Positions 57,213 to 64,000 of a DNA stretch of 64,000 nt are shown here, piece by piece. Numbering within the stretch: the first letter of the stretch is position 1; every line of letters begins with the position of its first letter. The DNA comes from Glomus cerebriforme (Eukaryota > Glomeromycota > Glomeromycetes > Glomerales > Glomeraceae): the NCBI GenBank assembly GCA_003550305.1, contig QKYT01000064.1, positions 100,341-164,340 of the forward strand. Direction: 5' to 3'. Position numbers and translations under genes: made by a program. The notes below the pieces were generated by a model that was given only the letters and a program-made list of their open reading frames with translations, made no database searches and was not told the origin of the DNA.

Positions 57213-57533
57213 AAAGTTTGTTTTAATGTTATATTAATAAATATTTTTTTTTAAATAATGAAATTTAAATTTTATAATTTTATTCAAGCCCAAATTTTAC
57301 TAAACATATAAACATTTATATAATAGAGCTCTTAATATTATTGTACAATAGTTTTATGAATAAATTTTTATAATATTTCAAATGAAGAATGAACAATATT
57401 TCTAAGAATACTACTACTAACGAAAAGAATTACAATTTCATTGCAATAAGAGCAAAACCAGTAAAAATACAAATTATGATATCTAACTATTGAAAGATTT
57501 ATTTAGAATATTACTAACACTAAATAATTTCAA
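57213..57533. other. Convergent intergenic region
   Basis: 3' flanks of SRP40 (+) and the Barentsz-like gene (-). AT-rich with several AATAAA-type words on both strands, fitting polyadenylation signals. No gene is seen. Confidence 0.45.
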
Positions 57534-60263
57534 TTATTGATAATAAACTGGATGATGATAATAATAATAGACACTATCATTTTCTGGTACAGTAGTTGAA
57601 GGTTGAGGTATAAATGAAGAAGGTTTAACGGAATTATCATTTGTATCTTTCAACTCTGGAGTTGTATGAGCTCCAGGATAGTAGTAATAATACATATTAG
57701 GATCGTAATAATAAACCATTCCATTACTCTCAGTACCATAAGGAACAGGAACAGGAGGGATAGATGTTGATTGTGGTAAATTATTTTCAGATAAAAGATT
57801 ATTACTTAATCCTTGGGATACATTATCCATATAATATGTAATTGGCGTTTCTGGTTTTTGTGGAGAGCAATTATCTGGCGAGTCCTCGTTGGAAATGGAA
57901 TTTTCATCAGAAAGAGCAAGTGCTCTCGGTTGGAAAGGCGGTGCAAAGACAGCTATTACAAACATTTATATATATACATATGCATATACATACACACATA
58001 CTCTATTAATAAATGATATTTTCTTGTAATTCTAAATTATATATACAGATGTATATTACGTTTATTCTAGCTAAACTAGCTTTTAAGAATTAGAAAATCT
58101 CTTCGTCTTGATGACGAAACAAAACATACAACATTAATTTATTGTAACGTAATAATTCATTAAAAACACAAACCTGAAGGTGGAATTTCGCTTGTTCGAG
58201 AATTATTTGGTATCCCGCTCACTGATGGGTCATTTGTTTGGGCTGGTTGAGTTATTGAGAAAGAAGCTGCTCTTCTAGTTGAATACCTTTTAGATGCCTG
58301 ATTAATTTGAACTCGATCTTTGTCTATCAATGTTGAAGGCAAGGATCCAATGATATCAGATTGATTATTATTAATAGATAAATCGTTAAAGCTCGATGTA
58401 ACATTGTTTATTGATTGTAAAGTAGAATGAGTTGCGTTATCTTCAATTGCTTTTTTATTTTGAGAATCAAAATTATTTTCCACTCCGAAATTTTCATCCG
58501 ATTTTTCATAAACCCTCTTTTGTTCTTTTATTGGGGATCCCGGCTCCATTCTCTCCTCTGTATGCGAACCTGACGTAATATCTACACGAGATGTAGCATC
58601 TGTTGGGTCTTGTACTAGTTCCACCTTTTCAATTTGATATTCTGCAATTGTATTTTTATTATCTTCAAATTCATTTTCATGACATTCTTGTTGTCCAGTG
58701 TTATGTACAACATGAGAGCCTTTAATATTGTCCACGTCATCATTATTCGAATGTTGTTTTTTAGAATTTTTGTCTTGATTTATACTATGTTTTCCATCAG
58801 TCTCAGCATGGTTAGAATTAAAAGAGTGATCTCGATTTAAACTTGAACGCATATAATGTCTGCTACTATAACCTCTTCCGCGAAATCCGTTCCTGCCTTT
58901 TCCTGCGAAAGATTTACTATCACTGAATCGAGATGTTGAAGTTACGTTTCTACTGTTGCTATTATATGAATTTTCTGATCTACTTTCACGTATACTTGAT
59001 TTATGATTATTGAAATTATTAGAATTAATATTCCCTCTCTTATTCTTTGCAGACAAGAACATCCCTCTTGATCTAGATTGTTCTTCAAATGAATTCCTTC
59101 TCTTTCTAATTGAATTCGAGGGGCGTGAATAATTAGACTTTGGAGGTGTAATATTATTATGGAAACGCCGAGGTGCCTTTCAGTAAAAATTGAAATGATA
59201 AAGAATGTAATAAGGTAAACTATTGTAAAAAAAAAACAATATAATGTGTTAGTACAAAATATTTATCAAATACCGGAGGAACAAATTCACGGCGATGCTG
59301 TATTCTACGTTGAAATTCCTTTCTACGTCTTTCTTCGTCTTCGATCTTCATCAATTCTTCAAATCCGTCGTGATCCCATCGATCTCTCGGGGAAGAATTT
59401 CCCCATACACCTTTACCTCTACAAATAAGCAATTAAAGGAAAACAAAAATTTCGATACTCAACCTTTTTATAAAATTGTTTTAGTTGGTAAATAATATTT
59501 TTAAATACCTAGAAACGAATGGTGATTTACGATAATTTGAATCAAAGTCATCTTTAAGCTCATCCTTAATGAATCTATCATCATGTCCCCAGAATTCACC
59601 GAGATGAGGCACGAACGCGGGATCTTCTGCTAACTTTTTACGATATTCTTGCCTTGCTAATTCTTTCTTTTGCCAACCTGATATTTCGGGAACACTGGCA
59701 GAATTCTGAGAATTATTCTGCTTTTCATATTGTGCCTCATTCTCGTCTCCCGAATGACTTTGTAACTCTTCATCGCCATCTGTTGAACTAATACCGTCAT
59801 CAACATCAGAATTTTTAATAGCAGTAATAGAATTATTTTCTCCCTGTTTGATTTCCAGTTGATCCTCAACCTTTAGTTTTTGTTTGCTGGTAGATATTGG
59901 TTGTTTGATTCCTTTTGACCTTGTAACAATATCAGAAATGTCTTCACTTGAAGTTGTGATTGTATCTTCAACTAAAGAGTTAGTGTCCTCATGAACGGAA
60001 CTTGTGTCTTTTTCTTTTGAAAGAATTAACTCTTCTCTCGTTGTGTTTGATTCCTCTTTGATAATACTCGTTTCTTCATGTGTTTCTTCTTCACCTTCAC
60101 TGTGAGAAACTTCACTTTCTACATCAGAATCTTCACAGCTTGCCTCTGAATCAGAGATATCGCTAAGTTCAAGTACTCCACGAGTATCATCGAATTCTTC
60201 CTCGTCTTCACTATGAACATCAACAGGAACTTCACGTCTCCTTAAGCGCTTAAGCTTAGACAT
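57534..60263 (-). CDS. Barentsz/CASC3 (MLN51)-like exon junction complex protein
   Basis: Btz/MLN51 clamps eIF4A3 on RNA in the exon junction complex. Four exons: 59509-60263, 59274-59420, 58174-59176 and 57534-57962. An acidic N terminus (SEDEEEFDDTRGVLELSD) precedes the Btz (SELOR) core: AEDPAFVPHLGEFWGHDDRF-IKDE, then across the first splice SRGKGVWGNSSPRDRWDHDG-FEEL. An Arg-rich stretch (RRRKEFQRRIQHRREFVPPA), a long Ser/Asn-rich region and a Tyr/Pro-rich C terminus with runs of Tyr (YYYDPNMYYYYYPG, VYYYYHHPVYYQ) follow. The two halves of the Btz motif match the eIF4A3-binding blocks of the family. The dense intron content of these genes agrees with an active EJC. Confidence 0.85.
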
Positions 60264-60665
60264 TTATATATCGATATATGAAATAGGTATGTATTTACTT
60301 AAGAAAAGAATTAAAAGAACAAATGTTAAATAAAATCCGGAGTTTTACTGTTTTCTTTTGTCCTTCCGCACATACCATAAAAATATAATTATGAACCAAA
60401 CGTACGGACAGACGGACAGACGACTGCTTATTGGGTATATCATTGGGTATATATAGATGAGATGTTATTTTGAAATCATGTGAATCCAAAATTTTGATTT
60501 TTGGGTTCGTCCATATTTAGATATTTGATCACAGCACTGAAAAAAATTTTACATATTCCTTTTTCTGAAAAGAGTTCAAGGAATCAAAAAAAAATTCAAG
60601 TCGATGCTAATCGAGACAAAAGTTCTATTGGTAGTAAAATTGACACAAAGTTTAAAAAACCAGAA
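60264..60665. promoter_or_regulatory. Shared upstream region of the Barentsz-like gene and DBP3
   Basis: A 402-bp gap between divergent starts. It contains a short ACGGACAG/ACGG repeat near 60,403-60,424 and TATATATAG at about 60,449. The DBP3 frame is open back to 60,501 without an ATG, so an upstream DBP3 exon could start in this gap. Confidence 0.45.
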
Positions 60666-62515
60666 ATGAAAAGAAAAAGAAATGAAAAAGAGATTAGCTC
60701 TTCAAATAGTTCAATTAAGGTAATAGTTACTGAAAAAAATATTTGTAGGAAAAAAAAAAGGAAAAATAAGGAGGATGCGGTAAGAGTAACCAATGATATG
60801 GATGATTTATCTAAAAAGAGTAAAGGAGGAGAGAGCGAAAAAGAAAAGAAAAAGGATAAAAAACATAAAGAACATCATAATGTGAAATTTTCTAAAAAGA
60901 GAAAGGCGATTACCAATGACGATGATTCCGTCTTTGTAAATGGATCAAAAATGGAAAGAACTTTAAACGAAGTGGATTCAGTATCACAATCTGTTGTGGA
61001 CGAATTCTATAGAAAAAATGAAATTAAAATCACTGGCGACTCAGTATTTAAACCAATCATGTCATTTACACAATTAAATATAGACGAAAGTATTAAAGGT
61101 ATTTTAAACAAATTCGAAAAGCCAACGCCTATCCAAGCAAGCTGTTGGCCAATTTGTCTAAGCGGCAGGGATGTAATCGGTATTGCAGAAACTGGGTTAG
61201 TATATATAAAACAAAAATAAAAATTTTAATAATTGATCACAAATGTAAAACTTCTTTCATATGACCATAATTGTTAGTTCTGGAAAGACTCTTGCGTTTA
61301 CAGTGCCTGCTTTGAAGCATATCAAAAGCTTATCTCATATTCCATTAATCAATAAACCATTGATTCTTGCGATTGCGCCAACACGGGAACTAGCAATGCA
61401 AATACAAGTACAATGTGAAGAATTTGATTCAGTTTGTGGTATTAGAAGTGTTTGTATCTATGGAGGTGGTTCTAAGGAAGATCAACGTAAAGTGTTACGT
61501 AAAGGTGTTCATATTGTGGTGGCCACCCCTGGTCGCTTACTTGATTTTATTAATGAGGGCATTTGTGATATCAGTAATGTCTCTTACCTTGTATTGGACG
61601 AAGGTAAATTTTAATAAATTGCTTCATTTATATTATGATTTTTTTAAAACTTTTTTTTTTTTTTTGTTTATATTTAGCGGATCGTATGCTTGACAAAGGG
61701 TTTGAAAATGAAATTCGACAGATTATTGTCAAAACCCGTAAAAATCGTCAAACTGTTATGTTTTCTGCAACATGGCCTGAATCAGTGCGCAAATTGGCTA
61801 ATGATTTCTTGAATAATCCAATGAAAGTCGCAATTGGTTCTCCCGATTTGTCTGCAAATAATAATGTCACACAGATAGTTGAAGTAATCGATAATCCTAT
61901 GGACAAGGATCGTCGTTTACTAAATCTTCTTGAACAATATCATAAAAATAAAAATAGAGTTTTGGTATTTGTTCTTTATAAAAAAGAAGTTCCACGTATC
62001 GAAAATTTGTTAGCAAATCACGGTTATAAATTTAAATCGATCCATGGAGATAAAAGCCAACTCCAGCGCATAGAAACATTAAAGGGTTTTAAGGATGGAC
62101 TTTATCCTCTTTTGATAGCTACCGATGTTGTTGCTAGAGGTATAGATGTTCCTAATATAGAATATGTGATTAATTATACTTTTCCATTAACTATAGAAGA
62201 TTATGTTCATCGTATTGGTAGAACTGGGCGTGCTGGTAACAAGGTAAAGGAATATAATTTTTTCATCTTATTCTTCCCACTTGACTAAGCTATGAATTAT
62301 TTTTATAGGGTATTTCTCATACTCTTTTTACTCCACATGATAAAGCACATTCTGGAGAACTTATAAATGTTCTTCGTCAGGCTAATCAGAAAGTACCAGA
62401 CTCTTTATTAAAATTTGGTAGCGGTGTTAAAAAGAAGGAACATAAAATGTATGGTGCTTTTTTTAAAGAAATTGATCTTAGTTTAAAACCTACAAAAATT
62501 AAATTTGAAGATTAG
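60666..62515 (+). CDS. DBP3: DEAD-box ATP-dependent RNA helicase Dbp3-like
   Basis: Dbp3 acts in early nucleolar pre-rRNA processing. Exons end/start at 61195/61278, 61603/61678 and 62243/62309. A Lys-rich N terminus ([19 protein letters not shown]) is followed by the helicase core: Q motif [13 protein letters not shown], motif I ETGSGKT (completed across intron 1), Ia [29 protein letters not shown] (across intron 2), [30 protein letters not shown] and [12 protein letters not shown]. The C terminus ends [17 protein letters not shown], typical of Dbp3. The first in-frame ATG is 60,666. Coding-like sequence upstream to about 60,540 makes an unseen first exon possible. Confidence 0.88.
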
Positions 62516-63155
62516 TATAATATTTATCGCACGGAGTTTGGTATATATTTCTTTACTTATGTAACAAATAGTTCTATCTAGTTAGATTACAAATAAAACT
62601 AATAAAAAAATTTGGTCGCAATTAGTCACGTCATACATATTAAGATAATTTAAAGATCATGGGGTTTGCAAGTACTAACAAGTAATTAATCTACAAAGAA
62701 AATTTTATTAATGTTGCAGTAAGATTCAAACTGGTTTATCAAATAAATCCAGTATGCTGAATAAAAATTTTTACTTACAATAATTTCTTTTTAAATACTA
62801 TATATAATACTTTTGGTAATATCTAACAACTATTTATAATAGGGAATACGTAAATACGTAACGTCAAAATATTAACCCGTTATTACCACTAATTTTGTAT
62901 ATATATATATTTTTTTTTGAAATTCACGAAAATTTACAGGTATATAAAATATAACTAAAAGAAAAGAACTAAATTATGTGCAAAAAAGTAAGGTATATAT
63001 ATTATTTTTATCACAATCTTTTGTGTTAATGTCTTTAACGATTGTGCGTATATAAATCTTTTTACAAAAGGGTTACCCCGCACATCGCTTTTTTTTATAA
63101 TTTTTTTAAAAAAAATCAATATATTCATCAAGACAAGCAAGACAAGCGGGATTAT
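62516..63155. other. Convergent intergenic region
   Basis: AT-rich 3' flanks of DBP3 (+) and the G3BP-like gene (-). AATAAA words occur on both strands (for example 62,756). No gene is recognised. Confidence 0.4.
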
Positions 63156-64000
63156 TTAGAAACGCCCGCGGGGAGCTTTACCGTTGTTACGGCGCACACG
63201 ACGCTCTTCTGTGTTTACGGTTTCACCGCCAACATCAACCGTGTGTGCTTCAAGCGCGCGCCGATACGATTCGGCGTTGTTATATTCAACGAACGCACAA
63301 GACTATTAAAAATTATATTACTATCCATTAATTTTTGTAACAAAGTAATAAAATTTTGCATTAGTATTATTATATTCTTACCTTGGTATGTACTACGTCA
63401 AGATGTTTAACATGGCCAAAGGCCGCGAAGGCTGCTTTGAGCTGTTCATAAGACATTGAGGAAGTGACCCCTTTTACGTATATTGAGAGACTTGTGTCTG
63501 TTTATATTAAAAAAAAAAAAAGAATTAGAAATAAAACTCGTATAGGAAATATAGTATATTGTATGTAAAATCATACCGCTATTGCGACGATTATTGTTTT
63601 TTTGCCCTTCCGAACGGCGATCACGTATGTCCCGCATTTGTTGGGACTGAGCATGTGGGACAGATTTTGCGGAAACTGAAGCAACCACGCCTTTTGCTTC
63701 AGCCAATGCATTACTACTCCATCTCTCTGATTCATTGGCAGCCAAGCTTGCCCAAGTTTTTTTTGTTGACAATTGCGCTTGTGGAATATGTTTATCAGAT
63801 AATTTTTCGTCATGTATTTCAGGGTCATTCGCTCCAGTAGCGACGTCATCCTTAGGAACATTTTGCACATTTTTCTTCTTGTCAGCTTGTGTTGTGGTAT
63901 TTACCTTATTTACCTGTTGTTTAGAATGTCCTTTACTATTTACAACGGGTGGTTGAGAATGATGAGAAAGAACATTTACACCAGGTGACTCCGGCCGAGA
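63156..64000 (-). CDS. G3BP-like RNA-binding protein (C-terminal part; 5' end outside window)
   Basis: The window holds a disordered linker (SRPESPGVNVLSHHSQPP, NTTTQADKKKNVQNVPKDD), a conserved KKTWASLAANES patch found in G3BP-family linkers, and the RRM. The RRM is built over two splices: LSIYVKGVTSSMSYEQLKAA-FAAFGHVKHLDVVHTK (RNP2 and helix 1), then CAFVEYNNAESYRRALEAHT (RNP1), with EERRVRRNNGKAPRGRF as an Arg/Gly tail. In G3BP the missing N terminus is an NTF2-like dimerisation domain. G3BP proteins act in stress granules and in ubiquitin protease complexes (with Bre5/Ubp3 in yeast). Introns lie at about 63,302-63,380 and 63,496-63,575. The gene is partial only because of the window edge. 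Confidence 0.85.

Noticed and set aside
1..64000. tRNA, rRNA, snoRNA or riboswitch genes
   Set aside because: I looked for tRNA A/B-box pairs and conserved rRNA words and saw none convincing; a covariance-model search would be needed to exclude them.

Overview
The window looks like nuclear DNA of a fungus with a very AT-rich genome, short (about 50-100 bp) spliceosomal introns and many LINE copies. Its LINE reverse transcriptase/RNase H proteins and its gene set best fit a Glomeromycotina arbuscular mycorrhizal fungus (Rhizophagus-like). That assignment is recognition from memory, not a database search. A few N bases show draft assembly.

Region 1 (1 to about 14,850) is transposon territory. 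It holds a nearly full-length but frameshifted LINE (282-4626), a second short LINE 3' end bounded by a perfect 15-bp target duplication, a decayed ORF, a third LINE 3' end, a 242-bp MITE, AT-rich palindromic repeats, an old antisense LINE, and a 1.0-kb inverted-repeat element with a target duplication (12,830-13,850).

Region 2 (14,863-26,656) is a gene block: DENR/TMA22 (-) and VPS60 (+) head to head, RIB3 (-), SEC24 (-) and an F-box/WD40 protein (-). Their roles are translation reinitiation, ESCRT-III, riboflavin synthesis, COPII cargo selection and SCF ubiquitination.

Region 3 (27,232-38,500) is again mobile DNA. It holds a 1.29-kb Tc1/mariner copy with clear terminal inverted repeats, antisense LINE remnants, and a 3.05-kb inverted-repeat element (30,225-33,276) inserted inside the RNase H part of a LINE. 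That element carries about 15 tandem units of about 126 bp; read on the minus strand, each looks like a short exon between a polypyrimidine-TAG acceptor and a GTAAG donor. A second, more decayed array of the same design lies near 36,780-37,500.

Region 4 (38,634-64,000) is gene dense. In order: VFA1-like (+), ANCHR/ZFYVE19-like (-), PUB-domain protein (+), centrin/CDC31 (-), CHIP/STUB1 (-), RSPRY1-like SPRY-RING (+), APC11 (-), RPA34.5-like (+), a 1,286-residue leucine-rich-repeat protein (+), NAA50 (-), SRP40/Nopp140 (+), Barentsz/CASC3 (-), DBP3 RNA helicase (+) and a G3BP-like RRM protein (-, 5' end outside the window). Head-to-head pairs with short shared promoters recur. Functional themes are ESCRT/VPS4 and p97, ubiquitin ligases, and nucleolar or mRNP biology.
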